A stretch of DNA of 64,000 bases, from contig NZ_JARFML010000006.1 of NCBI RefSeq assembly GCF_029167105.1, forward strand, positions 124,001 through 188,000. The letters run 5' to 3'. A model generated the notes under the pieces. That model saw only the letters and a list, made by a program, of their open reading frames with translations. It ran no database searches and had not been told where the DNA came from. How positions within the stretch are numbered: position 1 is the stretch's first letter; each line of letters begins with the position of its first letter. Both the position numbers and the translations under genes were made by a program. Positions 27,297-35,331 of this stretch are shown in pieces. The DNA is from Bradyrhizobium yuanmingense. Lineage in GTDB: Bacteria > Pseudomonadota > Alphaproteobacteria > Rhizobiales > Xanthobacteraceae.

Positions 27297-28229
27297 ATGA
27301 CGAGTCATTCCCTTGAGACGAAAGACTTCGCGCGCCTTCTGGGACATCCCGCGGATCAGTTGCCGCCAGGCTGCCTTGCCGAGATCGCGCGATGCAACTG
27401 GCGATATGACTGGATCGAAGGGGAGCAACTCGATGATGTCGTGACCGGCCTGCTCGAACGCATCCGCCGCAAGGAGTTTTCGATTGTCGTCCCCGGCGAC
27501 AAGTCGCGCTGGATCAAGGGATGGGGCGAGAACCTCGCTGATTTCGTGACCAGCAAGGGCGATGTCGACGCGCTGGCGCCGAAATATGTTCGTCCGAACA
27601 TGCCGGTCCGGCTTTACCGGCGGTATGCCCAGCCGGTCGAGCCGAACTTCGAGCAGAACTGGCGCAAGGTATATCAGGAATGGCTGTTCCGAACCTATAT
27701 GGTGGACAGCGAACAGATATTTGAGTTCGGATGCGGTTCAGGTGGCCACGTCAGTGTGCTCGCGCAGATGTTTCCGGACAAGAAAATCACGGGTCTCGAC
27801 TGGGCCGAACCGTCCTGCGAGATCATCAACAACATGAAGAAATTGCGCGGCTGGAACACAGAAGGGCGTCTGTTCGATTTCTACAAGCCCGACTACGATA
27901 TCGAGATTCCACGCAACAGCGTCGTCTATACGTTTGCCGCACTCGAGCAGGTATCGGATTCATTCGGCGCCTTCGTCGACTTCCTGCTGGCGAAGCGCCC
28001 CAAATTGTGCGTTTTCGTCGAGCCGATCTACGAGTGGTACGATCCCGCCAATTTCATCGATCATCTGGCCATGCGCGGGCATGCGATCCGTAACTTCCTG
28101 CACGGGATGCCGCGCGCGCTCCACGCCTTGCAGGCAGAAGGGCGTATCCAAATCGTCAAGGAACACCGCGTGGAATTCGGCAGCCTCTTGCACGAAGGCT
28201 ATTCGCAGACGATCTGGCGACCCGTCTGA
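27297..28229 (+). CDS. SAM-dependent methyltransferase, class I
   Basis: 310 residues. Motif I is IFEFGCGSGGHVSVLAQMFP (about residues 140-160), followed by the acidic ITGLDWAEPS that would contact the ribose of SAM. The first 110 residues are an extra domain before the Rossmann fold, and KWFVE-like C-terminal strands follow. It converges with the SDR gene at 28247, with 17 bases between stops. Likely a glycan or NDP-sugar methyltransferase from context only; the acceptor is unknown. Confidence 0.75.
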   Translation: MTSHSLETKDFARLLGHPADQLPPGCLAEIARCNWRYDWIEGEQLDDVVTGLLERIRRKEFSIVVPGDKSRWIKGWGENLADFVTSKGDVDALAPKYVRPNMPVRLYRRYAQPVEPNFEQNWRKVYQEWLFRTYMVDSEQIFEFGCGSGGHVSVLAQMFPDKKITGLDWAEPSCEIINNMKKLRGWNTEGRLFDFYKPDYDIEIPRNSVVYTFAALEQVSDSFGAFVDFLLAKRPKLCVFVEPIYEWYDPANFIDHLAMRGHAIRNFLHGMPRALHALQAEGRIQIVKEHRVEFGSLLHEGYSQTIWRPV

Positions 28230-28246
28230 CCGGCAGTAGGGTCCTG

Positions 28247-29200
28247 CTAGCTTACCGTCCGGGCGGCATACCAGCGGACGAGGTCGCCCAGTCCGGCCTC
28301 GATCGAAATCTGCGGCTCGAAGCCGAGGATCCGTCGAGCCTTTGATGTATCGACGGTCCGGATCGGGATCGTTGTCGGCTTTGATGCATCGAAGCGCGGC
28401 GAAACGTCGTGTCCTGCCGCCTTGAGGATGGTCTCGACCACTTGACGTATCGAAATGGCCGATCCGTATCCGATATTGATTGGATCGCAGGTCGCATGCT
28501 TCTCGATCGCGAGCAGGCAGCCGCGCACGAAATCCTCGACATGGAGAAAATCGCGCATTTCGCTTCCGCTTCCCCATACCTCGAACGGGTCTGCCTTTTC
28601 GACGGCCCTGCGCACCAGCGCGGGAATGACGTGGCTGCGGCTCGGTTCGAAATCGTCATACGGGCCGTAGACGGCGGTCGGCCGGACCAGCGCGATCTTG
28701 ACGGTCGAGCGGCTGGCCACGAACTCGGCCAGATGTTCGAAATAGCGACGCATCCGGCCATAGCCGAGATAGGACGGATGTGGCTCTTGCTCGCCCAACT
28801 CGTCTTCCCGGATCGGGTGGTCTGTTGCGGGATAGACCGTGCTGCTGCTGAAGATCAGGATACGTTCGACTTTGGCCGCCCAGGCAGCGTGCAGCACCTG
28901 CGCCGTCAAATTCAGGTTCTTGACGATTCCGGCCATGGCGTCTTCGGACGAGCCGCCGGCGCCCGACACGGCGCCTGCCGCGTGAAAGACAAGCTGCACG
29001 CCCTGCATGGCTCTGACGCAATCCTGAGGGTCGGTAAGGTCGCCACGGACGATCTCGACACGGGAATCGGAAATGATCGGTGCGCGCTCGTGAAGGGCAA
29101 GCCGCACCCGGCCGCCCGCGTTCAGGAGCGCCTGGGCAAGGTGGGTGCCGATAAAACCGGCTCCGCCGGTCACCAGAGAAAGGCGGCGTTGAAAAAACAT
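28247..29200 (-). CDS. NAD-dependent epimerase/dehydratase (extended SDR)
   Basis: 317 residues. It has the Rossmann motif TGGAGFIGTHLAQALL, VFHAAGAVSG, SSSTVYP and GSGSEMRDFLHVEDFVRG, typical of NDP-sugar epimerases, dehydratases and GDP-fucose synthase-like reductases. The active-site Y-x3-K is altered: the sequence reads SYLGYGRMRRYFEH, giving Y-x3-R. It is the last gene of the minus-strand run 32697 to 28247, 57 bases after the transketolase C-terminal gene. It probably converts an NDP-4-keto sugar; the product cannot be assigned. Confidence 0.8.
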   Translation of the reverse strand: MFFQRRLSLVTGGAGFIGTHLAQALLNAGGRVRLALHERAPIISDSRVEIVRGDLTDPQDCVRAMQGVQLVFHAAGAVSGAGGSSEDAMAGIVKNLNLTAQVLHAAWAAKVERILIFSSSTVYPATDHPIREDELGEQEPHPSYLGYGRMRRYFEHLAEFVASRSTVKIALVRPTAVYGPYDDFEPSRSHVIPALVRRAVEKADPFEVWGSGSEMRDFLHVEDFVRGCLLAIEKHATCDPINIGYGSAISIRQVVETILKAAGHDVSPRFDASKPTTIPIRTVDTSKARRILGFEPQISIEAGLGDLVRWYAARTVS

Positions 29201-29257
29201 CAGCGGCCCAGATATCGTTCAGCGCGACCAGGCGCGAGGGGAATGCTCCGTCGGCGT

Positions 29258-30148
29258 TCAGCGAGCCCGGGCGGCCTGGGAGCGGTCCGCGAGCCGCGTC
29301 TGTACGGCACTACGTATCGAGGCCGGATCCAGGCCGATGCGTTTGCGGATGTCGTGCACGGTCCCGTACCAGCCGCAGAATGCGTCCGGCAGCCCATGAT
29401 AACGCATGCGCAGGGCCGGCACTTCGGAAATCGCCTCGTAGAGTCCGTAGGCGTCGTGGACGACCAGGATCTCGGTATCGCGGAACTGCTCGATCAGCGC
29501 CTTGTCGATCGGCTTGAGGGTATGGAAATAGACGAGGTTGACCGGCAGGTCGCGGCACGCCTCCATCACATTGGTGAGGATCGGGCCCGCGGTCATCACG
29601 GTCAGGGGTGCGCCTTCGTCCTTCAGCACCGTGCCCTTGCCGAACTCGGTATTGGTCTCGATCGTATGGGGATGATCCGACAGCCGGTAATAGGTCGGCC
29701 GCGGGCTCCTGTACTGCGACCGGATCAGTGCGTCGACCTCCCGCTTGGAGCCGAGATGGAGGACTTCCATGTTCGGCAACATGCGCAACGAGGCGAGGTC
29801 GGTATAGGCATGGTGGGTTGCGCCGTCCCAGGCGTAATCGAAGGTCGCGCCGCAGGTCACGATGTTGCCGGCGAAATTGTTATAACACATGTCGAGCTTG
29901 ATCTGCTCGAGACTACGATCGGTCAGGAACGGACAGATCGTATGCACGAAGGGGTTGAAGCCCTGCGAGCTCAGACCCGCGGTGACGCTGACCAGCGTGT
30001 TCTCGCAGATGCCCATGTTGTAGAACCGGTTCGGGTGCTTCTCCCAAAAGTCCTTGAACATGTAGACGCTGATGTCGCCGAGTACGATGACGATGCTGTC
30101 GTCCTGCGCGGCCAGCTCCGAGACGGTATTCTTAAATTGCGCCCGCAT
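29258..30148 (-). CDS. Transketolase C-terminal subunit (split)
   Basis: 296 residues covering the pyrimidine-binding and C-terminal domains of transketolase. The conserved Glu that activates ThDP lies in NMGICENTLVSVTAGLSSQG, and DYAWDGATHHAYTDLASLR and the C-terminal ILVVHDAYGLYEAI are present. It pairs with the N-terminal half encoded just upstream; the two genes overlap by 17 bases, so the subunits are made together. Such split transketolases in sugar clusters are thought to move two-carbon units; the housekeeping enzyme is a single long chain. Confidence 0.88.
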   Translation of the reverse strand: MRAQFKNTVSELAAQDDSIVIVLGDISVYMFKDFWEKHPNRFYNMGICENTLVSVTAGLSSQGFNPFVHTICPFLTDRSLEQIKLDMCYNNFAGNIVTCGATFDYAWDGATHHAYTDLASLRMLPNMEVLHLGSKREVDALIRSQYRSPRPTYYRLSDHPHTIETNTEFGKGTVLKDEGAPLTVMTAGPILTNVMEACRDLPVNLVYFHTLKPIDKALIEQFRDTEILVVHDAYGLYEAISEVPALRMRYHGLPDAFCGWYGTVHDIRKRIGLDPASIRSAVQTRLADRSQAARAR

Positions 30149-30917
30149 GGAGCTCCCCTTGAAGCTTGGTCAGCTCGTCCGGCTTCGGCGCACGCCGATG
30201 CCATTCATAGACATTCTCGGAGAGGGTTTCGCAGCCATAGCCCTTCACGGTGTTGCAGACGAGGATGCGGACCCGGTCGGTCGGCTTGGCGAGCGCTTGC
30301 TTGATGGCCGCCAGATCGTGGCCGTGCACCTCCGATACGTCGCATCCGAAGGCGGTGAAGCGTTCGGCCGGATTGCCGATCGGCAGGCAGCGTCCCTGCG
30401 ACTGGTTGTTGTCGTACAACACCGTGAGATTATCGAGCCGGGTGTTGACCGCGACCATGACCGCTTCCCAGACGCTGCCCTCGTTGGATTCGCCGTCGCC
30501 GATCAGGGTGTAGACCTTGCGTTTCGTGCCGGCGATTTTGGCGGCGAGCGCCATGCCGACTGCGATACCGATGCCGTGGCCAAGCGAACCGGTCGAGGCC
30601 TCCACACCTGGAACCTTGGTGCGGTCGGGATGGCAGCCGAAGCGGGAGTCGAAGCCGCCGAACTCATAGACGTCCTCGAAGCTGAAATAGCCGTGCGCGG
30701 CGAGGGTGCAATAGAAGCCGAGCGACGCATGCCCTTTGCTCAGGACGAACAGATCGCGCTCCGGCATGTCGGGGCGCTTGGGATCGTGCCGCATGGTTTG
30801 GTAGACGGCGGTCAGCATCTCCACGATCGAGAACGACGTGGGGATATGGCCGTGCCCGCTCTTGTTCGAGACGTTGAGAATTTCCGACCGGATCTTCCTG
30901 CAGATATCGTCCATCAA
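30132..30917 (-). CDS. Transketolase N-terminal subunit (split)
   Basis: 261 residues, the ThDP-pyrophosphate-binding domain. It has SGHGHIPTSFSIVEML, FVLSKGHASLGFY, EASTGSLGHGIGIAVG, and the ThDP-binding GDG-x-N motif in YTLIGDGESNEGSVWEA, with VLYDNNQSQG after it. It overlaps the methyltransferase upstream by four bases and the C-terminal subunit by 17, giving a coupled three-gene set. Expected to act in the cytoplasm on phosphorylated or nucleotide sugars. Confidence 0.9.
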   Translation of the reverse strand: MMDDICRKIRSEILNVSNKSGHGHIPTSFSIVEMLTAVYQTMRHDPKRPDMPERDLFVLSKGHASLGFYCTLAAHGYFSFEDVYEFGGFDSRFGCHPDRTKVPGVEASTGSLGHGIGIAVGMALAAKIAGTKRKVYTLIGDGESNEGSVWEAVMVAVNTRLDNLTVLYDNNQSQGRCLPIGNPAERFTAFGCDVSEVHGHDLAAIKQALAKPTDRVRILVCNTVKGYGCETLSENVYEWHRRAPKPDELTKLQGELHAGAI

Positions 30918-31717
30918 AGCACCACGTAGGAGACACGCGCGGTCATCGGCATCCGCTCGACCTTGAGATTGGTGACGTCGAACACCTCGCGGAGAGCAAT
31001 GGTCTCACCGGGGAAGATATCGTCAGCGAGTTCGTCGAACACCAGCACGCTGCCCTTGAACAAATGCGGTTTGATTGCTTCGAGCGCGACCTTGGTGGGC
31101 TGGTAGATGTCGAAATCGAAGATCGCGAGGGACACCAGCGTTTCCGGCTGGCGCTTCAGATAGGCCGGGATCGTTTCGGTCGCGTCGCCTTGCACCAGCT
31201 CGAATTTCTTCAGATGCGAGATCGGATTGAGCGCTTCCTGCAGCGCGAGAATTTCTCCGAGATACTGCTGGTAATTTTCGCTGACCGAGAACGATCCGTC
31301 TGTGGTCTTGCACAACTTGCCGTCCTTGTCGCTCATGCCCTTGAAGCCGGCGAAGGTGTCGAAGCCGATGATCTTGCGGTGCCGGTTGAACGGCTCGAAA
31401 ATTCCGCGCAGCGCCGACAGCAGGGAAAGCGTCTGGCCCCAGCGAACGCCGAACTCCATCACCACGCCATGGGTGTTGATGATCTTGCGGTAGATCTCAT
31501 AGAAAAACAGAATTCGCGAAAGCGATTTCGAGGATAGGAACAGGCCGAGATTTGCGAGGAGTTCGTCCTCCGGCAACGGCGCCTGCTTGAGCTTCTCAAC
31601 GAATTTGAGCTGCAGGTCCTTCTCGCTTTGGCTCGAAAGCACGATGGCATCGTGCTTTTGCGTCTTGATGTCTGCCATGAAGCTCGCCTGGGGTGTCGCG
31701 GATCGGAGGTTGGCCAT
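30914..31717 (-). CDS. TylF/MycF-like SAM-dependent O-methyltransferase
   Basis: 267 residues. GVVMEFGVRWGQTLSLLSAL (about 85-105), HRKIIGFDTFAGF and the acidic AIFDFDIYQPTKVALEAI with VLVFDELADD are the layout of the metal-dependent TylF/MycF sugar O-methyltransferases. The family methylates hydroxyls of deoxysugars in macrolides and surface glycans. The first Met at 31717 and Met14 (31678) are both possible starts. Its stop overlaps the transketolase N-terminal gene. This suggests an O-methylated sugar in the product. Confidence 0.75.
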   Translation of the reverse strand: MANLRSATPQASFMADIKTQKHDAIVLSSQSEKDLQLKFVEKLKQAPLPEDELLANLGLFLSSKSLSRILFFYEIYRKIINTHGVVMEFGVRWGQTLSLLSALRGIFEPFNRHRKIIGFDTFAGFKGMSDKDGKLCKTTDGSFSVSENYQQYLGEILALQEALNPISHLKKFELVQGDATETIPAYLKRQPETLVSLAIFDFDIYQPTKVALEAIKPHLFKGSVLVFDELADDIFPGETIALREVFDVTNLKVERMPMTARVSYVVL

Positions 31718-31845
31718 GTCTTGCAGCTGGTTTTATCTACACTGCGGATCATGGGCGCGTCTAGTGAGTGCCCGAGATCGCGGACACCTACGTGAAGTTG
31801 CCGTGCTATACAGGCGAAAGCTCTCGTTCCGCACGTCTTCGGGCA

Positions 31846-32697
31846 TCAGGGGCCCCGCAGCCGACCGGTGCCGATATAGGCGGGGCCAAGCCAATCGATA
31901 TACCTGTTCAACGTCTGCCAGGAGGGCCGAGCAAAGGCGGAGTGGAGCGCGCCAGCCTTGCGGCTGTCGACCGGCCCGATGTCATACGGATAGTCGCCAT
32001 AGCGCACGGACAGGCCGAGCTGATCAACGATGCTGGACAAATGGACCAGGCCCTCTGATCCCAGATTGAACGCGCCGGTGTGGCCTCGATCCATGGCCTG
32101 AACCATGAATTCGATGATCTCGTCGTGCATCACGAAATTGTAGCGTGCGGTCGGCGCCAGGAAGAGCTGACAATCCCGCTGGGTCAGCGCCCGGTGGACC
32201 GTGCTGGCGCGAATGGAGGGACCGAGCAGGGTGGTCGTGCGCAGGATCAGGGGCGCGGTCGCGTGCTCCTGCACATAGAGATCGGAGAACAGTTTCGTGA
32301 AAGCATAAGGGCCGGTGAGCGGCAGCAGGTCAATGTCTTCATCTTCGCGGACGGCGCGGCCAGTCGGCGGATAGACGGCCAGCGTCGACACGAAAATGAA
32401 CTTGCGATGCGGAATGTCGACCAGTTTTTGCGTCAGCAGGAAATTGTCAGCCATGTAGCCATAGGCCGTCTTCATGGAGACGTCCTTTGCGGCGTTGACG
32501 GCGCAATGGATGATGGCGTCGAACGGCGCCGCGGCGCGAATCGCGGGGTTGTCGATCGATGTCCCTCGCACAAAGGCAACTCCGCCGAGCGCGCGATGCA
32601 CGGAGTGTCCGAGGCCGCTGCGCGCACCGGTGACAAGCACATTACGCGCGGGCCGGGTGGCGCTCGAAGGGAGAGTTGCCGCGACGATATCGTTCAT
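31846..32697 (-). CDS. NAD-dependent epimerase/dehydratase (extended SDR)
   Basis: 283 residues from MNDIVAATL. It has NVLVTGARSGLGHSVHRALG (NAD motif), FDAIIHCAVNA, FIFVSTLAVYPP and the intact active site YAFTK (Y-x3-K). The frame is open 49 codons upstream, but the N-terminal Rossmann strand fits the start at 32697. It begins the minus-strand run and is divergent from the RmlC-like gene across 317 bases. Likely an NDP-4-keto-sugar reductase or epimerase. Confidence 0.8.
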   Translation of the reverse strand: MNDIVAATLPSSATRPARNVLVTGARSGLGHSVHRALGGVAFVRGTSIDNPAIRAAAPFDAIIHCAVNAAKDVSMKTAYGYMADNFLLTQKLVDIPHRKFIFVSTLAVYPPTGRAVREDEDIDLLPLTGPYAFTKLFSDLYVQEHATAPLILRTTTLLGPSIRASTVHRALTQRDCQLFLAPTARYNFVMHDEIIEFMVQAMDRGHTGAFNLGSEGLVHLSSIVDQLGLSVRYGDYPYDIGPVDSRKAGALHSAFARPSWQTLNRYIDWLGPAYIGTGRLRGP

Positions 32698-33014
32698 TTT
32701 GTCAGGCCATCGATGGAGAGCTGAGCCGCCCGGTGACTTGCAGAGCTCCCGGCATCGACGCAACGAGCTCGACACGCCGACCGTGAGCTTCCGACGCGCG
32801 GCCAATTGGAAAATGTTGCCTGCTCGCGCGAAGCGGAGCGACACCGGATTTAGCTCGTCGCGGTAAAGTGCGTTGTGGACCCGCCGGCTTTGCGGGCCAT
32901 GATTTCACCTGTGGTTGCAAAACAAGTTCGAGTTTGCGTGGTGCGGAAACGTAGCTATAGTTGGGGGTACAATCAATAAATGGTATTTGCCCGACGACCA
33001 ATAGGGTGTTTGAT
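32698..33014. promoter_or_regulatory. Divergent intergenic region between two sugar operons
   Basis: 317 bases with no convincing gene. The minus-strand operon (32697 to 28247) and the plus-strand operon (33015 to 39981) both start here, so their promoters should lie in it. The right half (about 32910-33000) is AT-richer than its surroundings. No operator or riboswitch pattern was recognised, and I cannot place -35/-10 boxes with confidence. Confidence 0.4.
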
Positions 33015-33545
33015 ATGACGGCTGATTTGCCGCCCAAGACACGAAAGACACCGCTGGACGGCGTGCTGGTCGTGGAGCCGCTCACGGTATTTGAGGACTT
33101 TCGCGGTGAATATGTCGAACTCTATAACGACCCTGCATACAAGGCCGCAGGCATCGCCTATGACTTCATTCAAGACGATATTTCGGTTTCACGGCAGCAT
33201 GTCTTGAGGGGCATTCACGGCGACAGAAAGACGGCCAAGCTGGTTTCGTGCCTCCAGGGGGCGTTCTATCTGGTGGTGGTCAACAATATTCCGGAGTCGC
33301 CCCAGTATCGGCAGTGGACCGCCTTGACGCTGTCGGATCGGAAGCGCGAGCAGGTTCTGGTTCCGCCCGGGTTTGGCAACGGCCATGTGGTGTTGACTGA
33401 GTCTGCGATGTTTCACTACAAACAGACTACAACCTATGATCGGTCCTCGCAATTCACGCTGCTATGGAACGATCCTGAACTGAAAATCTGGTGGCCCATC
33501 CACACTCCCATCATTTCGCAAAGGGACGGCGGAATTTCCGTATGA
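33015..33545 (+). CDS. RmlC-like NDP-sugar 3,5-epimerase family protein
   Basis: 176 residues, cupin fold of the dTDP-4-dehydrorhamnose 3,5-epimerase family. The catalytic His is in HVLRGIHGD (about residue 62), the basic residue in KTAKLVSCLQGAFYLVV, and VLVPPGFGNGHVVL and YDRSSQFTLLWNDPEL follow. The start at 33015 drops 18 codons that do not resemble the family. It acts with the next gene (Gmd-like, five bases on) on a 4-keto-6-deoxy sugar nucleotide; the GIHGD variant may mean 3- or 5-epimerisation or isomerisation. Confidence 0.85.
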   Translation: MTADLPPKTRKTPLDGVLVVEPLTVFEDFRGEYVELYNDPAYKAAGIAYDFIQDDISVSRQHVLRGIHGDRKTAKLVSCLQGAFYLVVVNNIPESPQYRQWTALTLSDRKREQVLVPPGFGNGHVVLTESAMFHYKQTTTYDRSSQFTLLWNDPELKIWWPIHTPIISQRDGGISV

Positions 33546-33549
33546 AATC

Positions 33550-34524
33550 ATGAAAGTCCTGATCACCGGTATCACGGGGATGGTGGGCAGCCATCTGGCG
33601 GAATATTTCCTGTCGGCGTTTCCCGAGATCGAGGTCCACGGGCTGGTGCGGTGGCGGAGTCCACTGCAAAACATCAAAGGCATTTTGCCACAGATCAAGC
33701 TTCATCAGGGCGACTTGCGCGACCTGAACTCCCTGGTCGTGATGATGCGCAGTGTGAAGCCTGATCGCATCCACCATCTGGCGGCGCAGTCCTACGTCGA
33801 TATGAGCTTTGTCGCGCCTGCGGACACCCTGAACAGCAACATCATCGGCACATGCAATCTGCTGGATGCGATCCGAATCGTCGGAATCAATCCGAGGGTC
33901 CATATCTGCTCCTCGTCCGAGGTCTATGGGCAGGTGAGGCCCGACGAAGTCCCGATCACCGAACAGGCGCCGCTTCGCCCTGCAAGCCCGTATGCGGTCT
34001 CCAAAGTCGGCGAGGACATGATCGCCTGCCAGTACGGGCTGTCATATAGCCTCGACCTGGTGCGAACCCGCATGTTCACCCACACCGGTCCCCGTCGCGG
34101 CGATGTCTTTGCGGAAAGCTCGTTTGCACGGCAGATCGCACAGATCGAGGCACGCAAGAAGAGCGGCCCGGTGATGGTCGGAAATCTCGATAGCGTGCGC
34201 ACGCTCGCGGATGTGCGGGATGCGGTGCGGGCCTACAAGCTGCTGCTCGACCACTGTCCAGGCGGCGAAGTCTACAACATCGGCGGCAGCGAGACGATGA
34301 CGGTCGGCGACATCCTGGAGACTCTGAAATCGCTGGCACGCGTGCCGATCGAGCACAAGGTGGATCCAAAACGGTTGCGTCCGTCGGATGTCACGTTGCA
34401 GATTCCCGATTCCGGAAAATTCCACAAGGCGACGAACTGGAAGCCGGAAATTCCGGCGCGGCAAACGCTGAGCGATCTGCTCGACTATCAGCGCGAGGCA
34501 ATTCGCGCCGAGGGGGCTTGCTGA
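33550..34524 (+). CDS. GDP-mannose 4,6-dehydratase-like SDR
   Basis: 324 residues. VLITGITGMVGSHLAEYFL (NAD motif), HHLAAQSYVDMSF, the active-site SSSEVYG and YAVSK, and RMFTHTGPRRGDVFAESSFARQIA are the Gmd/RMD layout. Expected to convert GDP-mannose to GDP-4-keto-6-deoxymannose, the entry to GDP-rhamnose, GDP-fucose or 6-deoxytalose. It is shorter than classical Gmd (about 340-370). It lies directly after the RmlC-like gene and upstream of NUDIX. A reductase of the RMD type is the alternative. Confidence 0.8.
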   Translation: MKVLITGITGMVGSHLAEYFLSAFPEIEVHGLVRWRSPLQNIKGILPQIKLHQGDLRDLNSLVVMMRSVKPDRIHHLAAQSYVDMSFVAPADTLNSNIIGTCNLLDAIRIVGINPRVHICSSSEVYGQVRPDEVPITEQAPLRPASPYAVSKVGEDMIACQYGLSYSLDLVRTRMFTHTGPRRGDVFAESSFARQIAQIEARKKSGPVMVGNLDSVRTLADVRDAVRAYKLLLDHCPGGEVYNIGGSETMTVGDILETLKSLARVPIEHKVDPKRLRPSDVTLQIPDSGKFHKATNWKPEIPARQTLSDLLDYQREAIRAEGAC

Positions 34525-34704
34525 GATCGATAGTCGTATGGGCGGTCTTCGCTGGGGTCGCGCTTCCCAGGGGGCCGTGACGAATTAGCCTGCTGTTGCC
34601 GATCTCGATCGACAAAGGCGTTGGTGCCTGTCGCTGTCTGCCTCATTCTCGACTGGGTGCCAAAATGCGCACGGTCCATCAATCGAACAACGTGATTCTG
34701 CCAA

Positions 34705-35331
34705 ATGACGGGTGAGTTCAAGACCGTATTTCAGACGCCCTGGTTTGAGATCAGGACCGTCGACCCAGGCCAAGAGCCGAGCGGAACGACGGAGCCCTAC
34801 TATGTCGTGGTCCGTCCGAGTGGCGTCATTGCCTTCGTGCTCGATCGCGAGGGAGCAGTCGTCCTGGTCGAGCAGTACCGCCCGCCGCTTGGGCGGGTGA
34901 CTCTGGAGATGCCGGCGGGATCGGTGGATGCGGGGGAGACGCTCGAGACCGCCGTTGCGCGAGAGGTTCTGGAAGAGACCGGGCTGGTCTGCGAGCATTG
35001 GCACTTGATAACTCCGTGCCGCCTGGCCCTTCAGCGGGAGGACGTGGTCGACCATTTTTTCGTGGGCCTGGGAGCCCATGAAGCGGAGGGATTCCAACGG
35101 ACGGAACGTGGAACCGTACGGTTCCTGCCACGATCCGAGCTGCTCGACCTGGTGAAATCCCACCGTTTTGACCAGACCGCGGCCCTCGGCGGGCTCTATG
35201 TGGCCGAGAAGTTATTTGGTATTGACTTGTTGACGGCCGATCTGGCGTGTATCCAATCGGCCATGATTACTTCAGCGGGTGAGGGTCTGGGAACTGACGA
35301 TGGTTCGGATCGGGCTCGTCCAGATCAATAA
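34705..35331 (+). CDS. NUDIX hydrolase
   Basis: 208 residues. A complete Nudix box is present (GSVDAGETLETAVAREVLEE followed by TGL; pattern G-x5-E-x7-RE-x2-EE-x-G), after a strand-rich N-terminal half like ADP-ribose/GDP-mannose pyrophosphatases (AVVLVEQYRPPLGRVTLEMP). It cleaves NDP-X compounds. Its last 32 bases overlap the start of the radical SAM gene, so the two are coupled; a role in clearing or preparing a sugar nucleotide for that enzyme is possible. Confidence 0.88.
   Translation: MTGEFKTVFQTPWFEIRTVDPGQEPSGTTEPYYVVVRPSGVIAFVLDREGAVVLVEQYRPPLGRVTLEMPAGSVDAGETLETAVAREVLEETGLVCEHWHLITPCRLALQREDVVDHFFVGLGAHEAEGFQRTERGTVRFLPRSELLDLVKSHRFDQTAALGGLYVAEKLFGIDLLTADLACIQSAMITSAGEGLGTDDGSDRARPDQ

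Noticed and set aside
28409..30304. Very long plus-strand open frame (631 codons)
   Set aside because: It lies antisense over the SDR and transketolase C-terminal genes, which carry clear family motifs. Long antisense frames are expected in GC-rich DNA.
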